A DNA stretch of 21,391 bases, taken from NCBI GenBank assembly GCA_947588325.1, contig CANPYH010000008.1:1-21391 (forward strand), read 5' to 3'. The notes under the pieces are model-generated. The model was not told the DNA's origin and made no database searches. It was given only the letters and a program-made list of their open reading frames with translations. Shown piece by piece: positions 6,731-15,098 of the stretch. The translations under genes and the position numbers were made by a program. This DNA comes from an uncultured Clostridia bacterium (GTDB lineage Bacteria > Bacillota > Clostridia > Christensenellales > Pumilibacteraceae). Position 1 is the first letter of the stretch. Every line of letters begins with the position of its first letter.

Positions 6731-7647
6731 TGTTCTACCACGATTCCGTAATGCTTAATGAAGTGCTTGATCTTCTCTGTGTAAAGCGCGACGGAATTTA
6801 TTTCGACGGCACGTTGGGCGGCGGCGGACACTCCCTCGAGATCATGAAGAGGGGCGGGCGCGTAATAGCGACGGACGTCGACGGAGACGCCATTGAATAT
6901 GCCGACGCACTCTTCCGTTCCGAAGGTTTCTTGGGAAGGTACGAACTCGTTCGGGATAACTTCAAGCGTTTCACCGCAATCGCGGACAAGCGCGGCATAG
7001 AGGAGATAGACGGAGCAGTGCTCGACCTCGGAGTTTCCTCTCACCAATTTGACGAAGCCGAACGCGGATTTTCCTATCGCTACGACGCCGAGCTGGACAT
7101 GCGTATGGACAGGCGCAGCGAACTCACCGCGAGAGACGTAGTAAACGAATACTCGCCGCTCAGGCTCATGAAAATACTGTATGAGTACGGCGAGGAGAGT
7201 TACGCAAAGAAGATAGTCGAAAACATCGTCAGAGAGCGGGCTATCGAGCCGATAGAAACGACGGGACGGCTTGCGAAGATAATATCCGAAAGCGTGCCGT
7301 ACCGAAAGGGCGGGCACCCCGCGAAAAAGACCTTCCAGGCGCTGCGTATCGAGGTTAACGACGAACTCGGCGGATTGGAGACGGCGGTTAAGGACATAGC
7401 GCGAAGGCTTGTCCGAGGCGGCAGGCTGTGCGTGTTAACCTTTCACTCATTGGAGGATAAAGCGGTAAAAAACGCAATGCGCGAAATGGCTGCCGACTGT
7501 ATATGCGATAAATCTCTTCCTGTGTGTGTTTGCGGACACAAGGCGGAGATAAGGGTAATTAAAACGGAAAAGAAAGCGACGAAAGAGGAGACGGACAGAA
7601 ACCCGAGAAGCAAGAGCGCGTCACTCCGAGTTGCGGAAAAATTGTAA
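6730..7647 (+). CDS. rsmH: 16S rRNA (cytosine(1402)-N(4))-methyltransferase RsmH
   Basis: The 305-residue product methylates N4 of C1402 in 16S rRNA using S-adenosylmethionine. It shows the SAM motif DGTLGGGGHS near residue 26, then ATDVDGDA, the AVLDLGVSSHQFD segment, the GHPAKKTFQALRIEVNDE motif and LTFHSLEDKAVK, at the usual spacings. The C-terminal NPRSKSASLRVAEK is the standard ending of the family. Start and preceding stop share one base (TGATG), indicating translational coupling with mraZ. Length is typical. Confidence 0.96.
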   Translation: MFYHDSVMLNEVLDLLCVKRDGIYFDGTLGGGGHSLEIMKRGGRVIATDVDGDAIEYADALFRSEGFLGRYELVRDNFKRFTAIADKRGIEEIDGAVLDLGVSSHQFDEAERGFSYRYDAELDMRMDRRSELTARDVVNEYSPLRLMKILYEYGEESYAKKIVENIVRERAIEPIETTGRLAKIISESVPYRKGGHPAKKTFQALRIEVNDELGGLETAVKDIARRLVRGGRLCVLTFHSLEDKAVKNAMREMAADCICDKSLPVCVCGHKAEIRVIKTEKKATKEETDRNPRSKSASLRVAEKL

Positions 7648-7671
7648 TAAACCGTAAGGTGGGAAAATAGA

Positions 7672-8337
7672 ATGATAACGATCAAACGACAAATCGAGAA
7701 TGAAAAGGAACGTTACGGCGGTTTTGCCGATACGGAGCCGAGATCTGAGGTAATGACCGAAAGAGAGATTAACGAAGATCTTCTTACCATGCGCTCATAC
7801 ACCGAGAAGCCGACATCGGCTGCGGTGGAACGTACTGCCCCGCCCGAAGAGGCGAAGGCCGTACCCGCACCCGAGCGCGTCAAGGCGACAGAGCAACATT
7901 CGGACGCCAAGATGCACGATATCGTTCGTCGCGAGGAGAAAAAGGACGCAGCGCAAGTAAGCGAAGTAGCCGTCCGCGAAAAGAAACTTTCTCCGACGAC
8001 AAAGAGAGCGGTAATCGTTTATATGTCTATCGTTCTTTCCCTTGTACTTGCGGTGATAATAACGGGCATTTGTATCAGCGCCGTCAATTCGCAAATATCT
8101 GCGCTCGAGACGACGATTGAGAATCAGCAGGAGAGATTGCTCGCCCAAAGCGAAGTTTTAGCAGAACCGATAGACGAAGAAGAGATCAGACAGTCGGCAG
8201 AACAAATGGGTATGGTATCCGTCGAGGAGGGCGAGATTAACGGCTACGGCGGACTTGAATACCAACAGAATACGGAAGAGGACAACGGAGTGTTCGACTC
8301 GGTGAGAGATTGGCTTAATTCTGTATTCGGAGGCTGA
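7672..8337 (+). CDS. ftsL: FtsL-like bitopic cell division protein with long cytoplasmic N-terminus
   Basis: The protein (221 residues) has one membrane helix at about 113-137, followed by a short heptad-like segment (QISALETTIENQQERL), matching FtsL/DivIC architecture. In Firmicutes FtsL occupies exactly this slot between rsmH and the division PBP and links FtsB/DivIC and FtsQ/DivIB to the septal synthase. The assignment is mainly by position and topology, as FtsL sequences barely conserve. Odd points: the cytoplasmic N-terminus is about 110 residues of charged, proline/alanine-rich low-complexity sequence (a typical FtsL has 20 to 50), and the outside part ends in an acidic tail with a small amphipathic end (FDSVRDWLNSVF). 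AAGGTGGG stands eight bases before the ATG. Confidence 0.72.
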   Translation: MITIKRQIENEKERYGGFADTEPRSEVMTEREINEDLLTMRSYTEKPTSAAVERTAPPEEAKAVPAPERVKATEQHSDAKMHDIVRREEKKDAAQVSEVAVREKKLSPTTKRAVIVYMSIVLSLVLAVIITGICISAVNSQISALETTIENQQERLLAQSEVLAEPIDEEEIRQSAEQMGMVSVEEGEINGYGGLEYQQNTEEDNGVFDSVRDWLNSVFGG

Positions 8338-8341
8338 CTTA

Positions 8342-10246
8342 TTGCGGCAAACTAACAGCATAACAAAGACGCAAAAGAGGTTATTGATAGTGATTGTATC
8401 AATAACCTTTTTATTTTGTGCGCTCGTGGGACGGCTGTTCTGGCTGCAAATAGTGAAGGGCGGATTCCTTACTTCCAAAGCCGCGGACCAGTGGTACAGG
8501 GATATTCCGATAGCCGCGCCGCGTGGGAAAATACTCGATAACGCGGGCAAGGTGCTGGCGGATAACAGCCCCGTATATACCGTGTATGTACGCCCTAACG
8601 CCGTAACGGATAAGCATGCTGCGGCGGGCGCTCTTTCGGGAGCTCTCGGACTGACCGAGGAGTATGTCGAGGGCAAGCTCTCCCGCGCGCAGAGCGAAGT
8701 AACCGTCGCCCGTAGTGTGGAGCCGAAGGTCGCGGACGAAGTGGAAGCGCTTGGGCTTAAAGGCGTATATTGCGCTCCCGGGTTCAGGCGTAACTATCCA
8801 TACGGCAACATGCTTTCCAAAGTAATCGGTTTTACCAACATAGATAACGACGGTCAGAACGGGCTGGAAGGCTACTACGACAAATACCTCTCGGGCACGG
8901 ACGGCTACTTATATTCCGACGCGGATATCGCGGGTCGGGAAACGGAGGGGAGCAAAACCCGATACGTTCCCGCCGTAGCTGGGTGCGACCTCACTCTCTC
9001 AATTAACGCCGAGGTGCAGTCTGCCGTCGAGAACGCGGTGTTTGCCGCCCGCCTCGAGTGGGGCGCGAAGTCTTGCTCGGCGGTGGTAATGGACGTTAAC
9101 ACGGGCGGAGTCAGGGCTATGGCGTCATATCCGTCATACGACCTCAACGACATTCCGCGCGACGACGTTGACCTGCTTAACCTGCTCTCTAAAAACTCGC
9201 TTGTAACCGACGTTTACGAACCGGGATCCACCTTCAAGATATTCACAACCGCGGCGGCTCTCGGCGGCGGAGTGGTAAACGACAACAGCCGCTTTTATTG
9301 CAACGGCAGCACGACGGTTGACGGACAACGGATCAAGTGCTGGAAAACGACGGGTCACGGCTCGCAGAACCTTGCGGACGGAGTAAAGAACAGCTGTAAT
9401 GTGGTGTTCATGAACCTCGCTCTGTCGCTTGGAAAAGAGAGGCTGTATAAAACGTTGCGCGATTTCGGCTTCGGGCAAAAGACCGACCTCGACTTTTTCG
9501 GGGAGAGCGCAGGGATAATGATGGCGGAAGAGAGCGTTAAAAACGTAGACCTCGCGAGAATCGGATTCGGTCAGGCAGTTGCCGTAACGCCTATTCAGCT
9601 TATAACCGCTGTTTGCGCGGCGGTCAACGGCGGCACGCTATACGCGCCGTATTTCCTCGAAAAAGCGGCAAGTCCGACGGGCGAAACCATATACAAGCAT
9701 TCCCCGCAGGTTCGCGGGAGACCGATAAGCGCAGAGGTAAGCGAGCGTTTGCGTAGCCTGCTCGTCGGCGTTGTCGCGGAGGGCGGCGGATCTAAAGCGT
9801 CGGTAAGCGGAATCAAGGTCGGCGGCAAAACGGGCACGGCACAAAAGTATAAGGACGGCAAGATCGCGCAGGGCAAGTACGTCTCTTCCTTCGTGGGGTT
9901 CGCTCCCGCGGATAATCCCAAATACGCCGTGCTGTTTATAGTAGACGAGCCGTCGGGCTACACTTATTACGGCAGTCTCACCGCCGCGCCGTATGCGGGC
10001 AGGATACTCTCCTCAATCGCCGACAGCGAGGGCTGGGAGCGGGAAAGCGAGGAAGAGAAACAATATATCGAGATGCCCGAAGTGACGGGTATGTCCACCT
10101 TCGAAGCCGTCGCCATTCTCGAGAAAACGGGGCTTAAAACGGAGACCGTCGGGCTTGGCACCGTTCTCTCGACAACTCCCGCGGCGGGGCTGCGGGTGGC
10201 GGTGGGCGACGTTGTGCTCGTTCGCTCCGAACCCGACACTTCGTAA
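8342..10246 (+). CDS. ftsI: Class B penicillin-binding protein with one PASTA domain (FtsI/PBP2B/SpoVD type)
   Basis: This 634-residue septal peptidoglycan transpeptidase cross-links new wall made by FtsW. It has an N-terminal anchor helix (about 13-35), a PBP dimerisation domain (about 50-200), and the transpeptidase domain with all three active-site motifs: S296-TF-K299, S351-C-N353 and K496-TG. One PASTA domain closes the protein (about 575-630). Bacillus has two such genes here, pbpB (two PASTA) and spoVD (one PASTA); here a single gene may serve vegetative division, sporulation or both, and the single PASTA is SpoVD-like. The start is a TTG at 8342, supported by GGAGG eight bases upstream and by the lack of any in-frame ATG before the anchor helix. 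It follows ftsL by four bases. Confidence 0.92.
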   Translation: MRQTNSITKTQKRLLIVIVSITFLFCALVGRLFWLQIVKGGFLTSKAADQWYRDIPIAAPRGKILDNAGKVLADNSPVYTVYVRPNAVTDKHAAAGALSGALGLTEEYVEGKLSRAQSEVTVARSVEPKVADEVEALGLKGVYCAPGFRRNYPYGNMLSKVIGFTNIDNDGQNGLEGYYDKYLSGTDGYLYSDADIAGRETEGSKTRYVPAVAGCDLTLSINAEVQSAVENAVFAARLEWGAKSCSAVVMDVNTGGVRAMASYPSYDLNDIPRDDVDLLNLLSKNSLVTDVYEPGSTFKIFTTAAALGGGVVNDNSRFYCNGSTTVDGQRIKCWKTTGHGSQNLADGVKNSCNVVFMNLALSLGKERLYKTLRDFGFGQKTDLDFFGESAGIMMAEESVKNVDLARIGFGQAVAVTPIQLITAVCAAVNGGTLYAPYFLEKAASPTGETIYKHSPQVRGRPISAEVSERLRSLLVGVVAEGGGSKASVSGIKVGGKTGTAQKYKDGKIAQGKYVSSFVGFAPADNPKYAVLFIVDEPSGYTYYGSLTAAPYAGRILSSIADSEGWERESEEEKQYIEMPEVTGMSTFEAVAILEKTGLKTETVGLGTVLSTTPAAGLRVAVGDVVLVRSEPDTS

Positions 10247-10281
10247 TAATCCCGCGAAATTTGACTTCTTTTGCCCTTGCC

Positions 10282-10310
10282 GTGATTACCGACGATAAAA
10301 GAATTATAAT
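10282..10310 (+). promoter_or_regulatory. Possible internal promoter before murE
   Basis: A perfect TATAAT (10305-10310) lies 17 bases behind GTGATT (10282-10287), a poor -35. A start near 10317 would give a 13-base leader holding just the AGGGGG ribosome site of murE. It would let murE and later genes be made apart from the division genes. Confidence 0.4.
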
Positions 10311-10329
10311 GTTTCACAGGGGGTCGGAA

Positions 10330-11724
10330 ATGGACTGCGATACTTTCGGATTAAGATCGGAATTCAGCGGGATAGGGTATAACTCTTTCTGCGAAAAGGG
10401 CTGTCTGTACTTCTGTCTGCACGGCGCGGAACGGACGCTGACGGACGCGGCGTACGCCTCAGAGCACGGAGCCGCCGCAATCGTCGTTTGCGAAAGAGCG
10501 GAGGGAATAAGTATTCCACAATTCGTTTGTGGGGACGTCAGGCGAAAATTCGCTCTGACCTCGGCGGCGTACTACGGCAATCCCGCGGACAGGCTCACCA
10601 TGATAGGCGTTACGGGTACTAACGGTAAGACTACGACTACGCACATAATAAAGAGCATTTTAGACGCGGCGGGGAGAAAGACGGGACTTATCGGCACAAA
10701 CGGCGTGATGATAGGTCGGGAGAAGCGCGGAGCAACGCTTACAACCCCCGATCCGCCCGTGCTCCATAAGCTGCTCGCCGAGATGGCGGATAATGGCGTC
10801 GATACCGTCGTCATGGAGGTGTCGGCGCACGCTCTCGCGTTCAAAAAGACGGAGGGGATAGTGTTTGCCGTAAGCGCGTTTACCAACCTCACGCAGGATC
10901 ACCTCGACTTTTTCGGCACGCTCGAGGAGTATAAAAAGGCGAAACTGTCGCTGTTCACTCCCGCGCACACGCAAACCGCCGTCGTGAACATGGACGACGA
11001 GACGGGGGTGGAGATAGCGCGCACCGCCGCGGTGCCTCTCGTGACATACGGTGTGGAAAACCCGAGCGACGTTTTCGGCATAGACTACATGGCGACGGAA
11101 AAGGGCTGTACCTTCGTCGCCAATATTATGGACGATATAACTCGGCTGTCCTACTGCGCGCCCGGGGCGTTTAACATGAGTAACGTGCTGTGCGCGGCGG
11201 CAACCGCCAACGTGCTTGGGATCGCAACCGACGTGATACGGCGGGGGGTCTGCGCGGTTAAACGCGTGGACGGTCGGTTCCAGTCGGTAGGTAAGGCGGG
11301 GAAACGCGTCGTGATAGACTATGCGCACACGCCCGACGGGCTACGCAAGATACTCAAAGCCGTGCGGGAGATCACGCGGGGACGGGTGATAGCGGTGTTC
11401 GGTTGCGGCGGGGACAGGGACAGGAGCAAGCGCCCGCTTATGGGCGAGATAGCGAGCGAGCTTGCCGATTTTACCGTCATAACCAGCGATAACCCACGCT
11501 CCGAGCCCCCTCTCGAGATTATCAGGCAGATAGAGTCGGGGTTTAAGACGGGCAATTACATGCTTGCCGTGAGCCGCAAAGAGGGGATAAAATATGCGCT
11601 CGAAATATGCGGCGAGGACGATACGGTTATAATAGCGGGCAAGGGGCACGAAAACACGCAGGAGATCGGAGGAGTTAAGGAACACTTTTCGGACGAGGAG
11701 ACGGTGAGGGAACTGCTCAAATGA
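10330..11724 (+). CDS. murE: UDP-N-acetylmuramoyl-L-alanyl-D-glutamate--2,6-diaminopimelate ligase MurE
   Basis: A 464-residue cytoplasmic Mur ligase adding the third peptide residue to the wall precursor with ATP. The P-loop GTNGKTTT (96-103), the carbamylated-lysine segment YKKAKLSLF (K near 205) and the late DYAHTPDG motif are present. DNPR at 387-390 is the meso-diaminopimelate-selecting motif, so the peptidoglycan should be of the A1-gamma type and not lysine-based. ATG 10330 is preferred because AGGGGG ends six bases before it; the frame is open up to a TTG at 10261, but that stretch holds a TATAAT and has no ribosome site. It ends ATGA with mraY, leaving no room for murF, which usually lies between. 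Confidence 0.93.
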   Translation: MDCDTFGLRSEFSGIGYNSFCEKGCLYFCLHGAERTLTDAAYASEHGAAAIVVCERAEGISIPQFVCGDVRRKFALTSAAYYGNPADRLTMIGVTGTNGKTTTTHIIKSILDAAGRKTGLIGTNGVMIGREKRGATLTTPDPPVLHKLLAEMADNGVDTVVMEVSAHALAFKKTEGIVFAVSAFTNLTQDHLDFFGTLEEYKKAKLSLFTPAHTQTAVVNMDDETGVEIARTAAVPLVTYGVENPSDVFGIDYMATEKGCTFVANIMDDITRLSYCAPGAFNMSNVLCAAATANVLGIATDVIRRGVCAVKRVDGRFQSVGKAGKRVVIDYAHTPDGLRKILKAVREITRGRVIAVFGCGGDRDRSKRPLMGEIASELADFTVITSDNPRSEPPLEIIRQIESGFKTGNYMLAVSRKEGIKYALEICGEDDTVIIAGKGHENTQEIGGVKEHFSDEETVRELLK

Positions 11725-12707
11725 TACGCATTATTCTCGGCTTTATGATATCGCTTGCCTTTTCCGCCGCGCTTATGCCCTTCGTTATTCGCATAGCAAA
11801 CAAGTTCAAAGCAAAACAACCCATACTGCACTATGTCGAAAGTCACGCCGTTAAAAGCGGCACTCCGACAATGGGCGGTATGGGCATTCTTATCTCGATG
11901 GCTTTGCCCTTTGCGTTGCTTATCCGCGGAGACGGCGGCGCGGCGCTTGTCTGTCTCGTCGTCACTCTCGGCTATGGGCTGATAGGTTTTACCGACGACT
12001 ATATCAAAGTCCACTACAAGCACAATAAGGGGCTCAGCGCTGCGGCTAAACTCGTGCTCCAGCTCATAATCGCCTGTCTCGTTGCGGCTTACGCGTTCTG
12101 GGGTACCGAAACCCGCGGACAAGTCTTTGCGCCCTTCACCGACTATGCAATCGACTTTTCATATTGGGCGTTGCCCTATTACGTCTTTATCTTCCTCGCG
12201 TTCACCAACGCCGTCAATCTGACCGACGGGCTTGACGGGCTTGCGGGCGGCGTGACTAACGTCTATCTCATTGCCTTTGCCGCGCTTATGCTCATAGTTT
12301 GCGGGTTTGCTCCGAGCGACGGACAGATGAACGAACTCGTGTTAATCGCCTGCGCGGTGGGCTCCGTCGGCGGCTTTTTATGCTATAACCGCTATCCTGC
12401 GCGGATATTTATGGGCGACACGGGCTCGCTCGCCCTCGGCGGTCTGCTTGCCTGTCTCGCGGTGCTGTCGGGGCTGTCGCTCTCGGCGGCTATACTCGGC
12501 GGTATATACGTCATAACTGCGCTCTCCGTCATTTTGCAGGTGTTGCACTTCAAGCGCACAGGGCGACGGATATTCCTTATGGCTCCGCTTCATCACCACT
12601 TCGAGAAGAAGGGCATACACGAGAACAGAATAGTCACGGCGTATAAGGCGGTCGCCTCGTTGATAGGCGCGGGAGTAGTGCTGCTGACGGCGATTTTCAC
12701 GACGTAA
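11721..12707 (+). CDS. mraY: Phospho-N-acetylmuramoyl-pentapeptide-transferase MraY
   Basis: A 328-residue polytopic membrane enzyme that transfers the UDP-MurNAc-pentapeptide onto undecaprenyl phosphate, giving lipid I. The known landmarks appear in order: SHAVKSGTPTMGG (41-53), the FTDDY aspartates (D92, D93), NLTDGLDGLAGG (166-177), MGDTGSLALGG (D233) and the MAPLHHHFE histidine loop (291-293). About ten hydrophobic helices can be traced. Its ATG overlaps the murE stop by four bases (ATGA), so it is coupled to murE. The length is usual. Confidence 0.96.
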   Translation: MIRIILGFMISLAFSAALMPFVIRIANKFKAKQPILHYVESHAVKSGTPTMGGMGILISMALPFALLIRGDGGAALVCLVVTLGYGLIGFTDDYIKVHYKHNKGLSAAAKLVLQLIIACLVAAYAFWGTETRGQVFAPFTDYAIDFSYWALPYYVFIFLAFTNAVNLTDGLDGLAGGVTNVYLIAFAALMLIVCGFAPSDGQMNELVLIACAVGSVGGFLCYNRYPARIFMGDTGSLALGGLLACLAVLSGLSLSAAILGGIYVITALSVILQVLHFKRTGRRIFLMAPLHHHFEKKGIHENRIVTAYKAVASLIGAGVVLLTAIFTT

Positions 12708-12734
12708 ACATATCCCGCCCGTCGATAACATAAT
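12705..12734 (+). promoter_or_regulatory. Possible promoter abutting murD
   Basis: CATAAT (12729-12734) lies seven bases before the murD ATG, with TAAACA (12705-12710) 18 bases further up. The murD start has no ribosome site. If the promoter is real, the murD transcript would be leaderless; ACATA at 12708-12712 with CATAATA also resembles a sigma-G pair at slightly short spacing. Weak evidence. Confidence 0.3.
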
Positions 12735-12741
12735 ATGTATT

Positions 12742-13986
12742 ATGATTTTCAAGGGCAGGAAGGCATTGGTGCTCGGCAGCGGAAGGAGCGGAAAAGGCGC
12801 GGCGGAAGCGCTCAAAGCGGAAGGCGCCGAAGTCACCGTAACGACGGGCGATGGAGTGCCTGCGGGCGCGGATAATTACGACCTCTTTGTAATCAGTCCC
12901 GGAATAAAGCACTCCCATCCGCTATACAGATACGCGCTCCTGCACAATGTGCCCGTGCTCGGCGAAATAGGGCTCGGCGCAATGCTTAACAAACAGCCCG
13001 TTATCGCTGTTACGGGTACGAACGGCAAGACAACGACGGTGGAAATGCTCGGGAGCATATACCGAGCGGCGGGGATAAACGCGGCTGTATGCGGGAATAT
13101 AGGCAGGTCGTTCGCCGAGGCGGCGGAGCGGGGCGGTTATGAGCGGGTAATACTCGAGCTGTCGAGTTTCCAGCTCTTACAAGCGGCTCCACTCCATGCT
13201 CACATAGCGGTAATAACAAACATAGCCGAGGATCACCTCGACTATCACGGCAGTATGCTCGAATACCGACACGCCAAACTTCGGATCGCCGACTTTCAGA
13301 CGAGTGGCGACTACCTCATAGTTCCGTCCGAACTCAACCTTATCGGCATGCGCGGCAATCCCACTGTCAGGCGTATGGGTCGTGACTTCGGCGAGGTGGG
13401 CGGGGCGCTTTATCTCGGCGATAATTTCCTCATGCGCACGGAGGAATTAAAGGTACTCGGCGCACATAACGTGCAGAACGCCTTAAATGCCGCCTACGCG
13501 GCCTTTTTGGACGGGGTCGAGAGTTTGTTCATATGCGAAGGACTTGCGTCTTTCAAGGCTTCGGAACACCGAATAACGGCGGTCGGGGAGTATAACGGCA
13601 CCGCTTTTTACAATGACTCGAAGGGGACCAATATTTCGGCGACGCTTGCCGCGGCGGAGTGCATGCGCGGAAGAGTGGCGCTGATTGCGGGAGGGAGTGA
13701 CAAAGGGCTGGACTACCGCCCTCTTTTTACCGCGCTTAAAGGCAGGGTCGCCGCCGTTTTCGTTACGGGCGGGAATGCCGAAAAGATGATGAAGGCGGCG
13801 GAGGAGGCAGGGTATACCGAAGCAGTGCTTTGCGAAGATCTCGGAGAAGCGGTACGAAGAGCGGCTACGAGCGGTTATGACAGCGTGTTGTTTTCTCCCG
13901 CTTCGGCGAGCTTTGACAGATATAAGAATTACGAGGAGCGGGGTGAGGCTTTTGAAAGGGAAGTCAGGAAACTTTTCGGCAATTGA
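12742..13986 (+). CDS. murD: UDP-N-acetylmuramoylalanine--D-glutamate ligase MurD
   Basis: The 414-residue product adds D-glutamate to UDP-MurNAc-L-alanine. It shows an N-terminal Rossmann-like glycine turn (LGSGRSGKGAAEAL), SPGIKHSHP, the P-loop GTNGKTTT at 92-99, ELSSFQL, NIAEDHLDYHG, and in the last domain NDSKGTN and the ALIAGGSDKG motif, all in family order. It is about 35 residues shorter than common MurD, mostly because the loop after VTVTTGDG in domain 1 is short. The start lies 34 bases after mraY and has no Shine-Dalgarno sequence. The 3' end overlaps ftsW by 44 bases. Confidence 0.95.
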   Translation: MIFKGRKALVLGSGRSGKGAAEALKAEGAEVTVTTGDGVPAGADNYDLFVISPGIKHSHPLYRYALLHNVPVLGEIGLGAMLNKQPVIAVTGTNGKTTTVEMLGSIYRAAGINAAVCGNIGRSFAEAAERGGYERVILELSSFQLLQAAPLHAHIAVITNIAEDHLDYHGSMLEYRHAKLRIADFQTSGDYLIVPSELNLIGMRGNPTVRRMGRDFGEVGGALYLGDNFLMRTEELKVLGAHNVQNALNAAYAAFLDGVESLFICEGLASFKASEHRITAVGEYNGTAFYNDSKGTNISATLAAAECMRGRVALIAGGSDKGLDYRPLFTALKGRVAAVFVTGGNAEKMMKAAEEAGYTEAVLCEDLGEAVRRAATSGYDSVLFSPASASFDRYKNYEERGEAFEREVRKLFGN

Positions 13987-15094
13987 CCGCTCCGCGCGCT
14001 ACGACCTGCCCCTTGCCGCAGTCACCGTCGCATTGCTCGCTTTCGGCGTGCTTATGGTGTATTCCGCGTCGAAATACAACGCCGAGATTAACTACGGTAA
14101 CGAGTTTTTCTTTATGTATAAACAGCTCTTCGGCGTAGTCGCGGGGCTTATCGCCATGTTCGGCATGTCCGTTCTCGACTATCGCAAGCTGATAAAGGCG
14201 CGGTATGTAATACTCGGTATCAGCGTTATTCTCCTTGTTCTCGTGCTGATTCCCGGGGTGGGCGTTGAGAACTACGGGGCGAGGCGGTGGCTGAACCTCG
14301 GCTTTATAACTCTGCAATCGAGCGAGGTGGCGAAGGTCGGCTATGTTATCTTTGCCGCGGCGTATATGTCCCGCAACAGCGAAAAAATGACGACGGTCAG
14401 GGGACTGTTGCCCATGATCGCCGTCGGCGGACTTATATGTGTGTTGATAATGCTCGAGCCGAATATGTCGGTAACGATGTGCGTTGCGCTGTTGATGCTA
14501 ACTCTCCTGGTTATCGGCGGAGCGAGGTTCAAGCATTTGCTGTTAATAATAATTCCGCTTGCCGCGCTTGTCGTCGTGCTGATTGTGACCGAGCCGTATC
14601 GCCTTGCCCGGCTGTTCGCCTTTTTGGATCCTTGGGCGTCCCCGCTCGAGGAGGGTTATCAGCTCCTGCAATCCTTCTACGCGCTCGGCGGAGGGGGACT
14701 GTTCGGCGTGGGATTGTTCAATTCCCGCCAGAAGTATCTCTTCCTGCCTTTCTCCGAGAGCGACTTTATATTCTCGGTAATAGGCGAGGAGTTCGGCATG
14801 ATCGGGTGCATAATCGTTATGTGCGCATTCTGCTTCATGATCTACCGACTTGTCAGGATAGCGCAGAACGCTTCCGACCGATTCGGTTGCTATCTCAGCG
14901 GAGGAATGGCAGCGCTTATCGGGATACAGGTACTTATTAACATAGCAGTCGTAACGGGCAGTATCCCTCCGACGGGCATTCCGCTACCGTTCATCAGCGC
15001 CGGTTCAAGCTCGCTGATCGTATTTTGCGGGGGAATAGGAATGTGCCAGTCCGTCAGCTTAAGAAGCCACGCCTCTATCCGCGCTCTGCTGTAA
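13943..15094 (+). CDS. ftsW: SEDS peptidoglycan glycosyltransferase FtsW (SpoVE type)
   Basis: A 383-residue SEDS protein with about ten membrane helices that polymerises lipid II at the septum together with the class B PBP. The diagnostic stretches are seen: VYSASKY after helix 1, RRWLNLGFITLQSSEVAK, the large loop FLDPWASPLEEGYQLLQSF, LFLPFSESDFIFSVIGEE carrying the catalytic aspartate, and TGIPLPFISAGSSSL. The frame is open up to an ATG at 13877 deep in murD; the GTG at 13943 is chosen because GAGGAG lies just before it and it leaves a normal short cytoplasmic N-terminus. It is the last gene of the operon; murG, the usual next gene, is missing. Its stop is four bases from that of convergent thiT. 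Confidence 0.93.
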   Translation: MRLLKGKSGNFSAIDRSARYDLPLAAVTVALLAFGVLMVYSASKYNAEINYGNEFFFMYKQLFGVVAGLIAMFGMSVLDYRKLIKARYVILGISVILLVLVLIPGVGVENYGARRWLNLGFITLQSSEVAKVGYVIFAAAYMSRNSEKMTTVRGLLPMIAVGGLICVLIMLEPNMSVTMCVALLMLTLLVIGGARFKHLLLIIIPLAALVVVLIVTEPYRLARLFAFLDPWASPLEEGYQLLQSFYALGGGGLFGVGLFNSRQKYLFLPFSESDFIFSVIGEEFGMIGCIIVMCAFCFMIYRLVRIAQNASDRFGCYLSGGMAALIGIQVLINIAVVTGSIPPTGIPLPFISAGSSSLIVFCGGIGMCQSVSLRSHASIRALL

Positions 15095-15098
15095 TGCG

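Noticed and set aside
13877..13942. An upstream ATG for ftsW inside murD
   Set aside because: It has no ribosome site and adds residues unlike the family; GTG at 13943 is preceded by GAGGAG.
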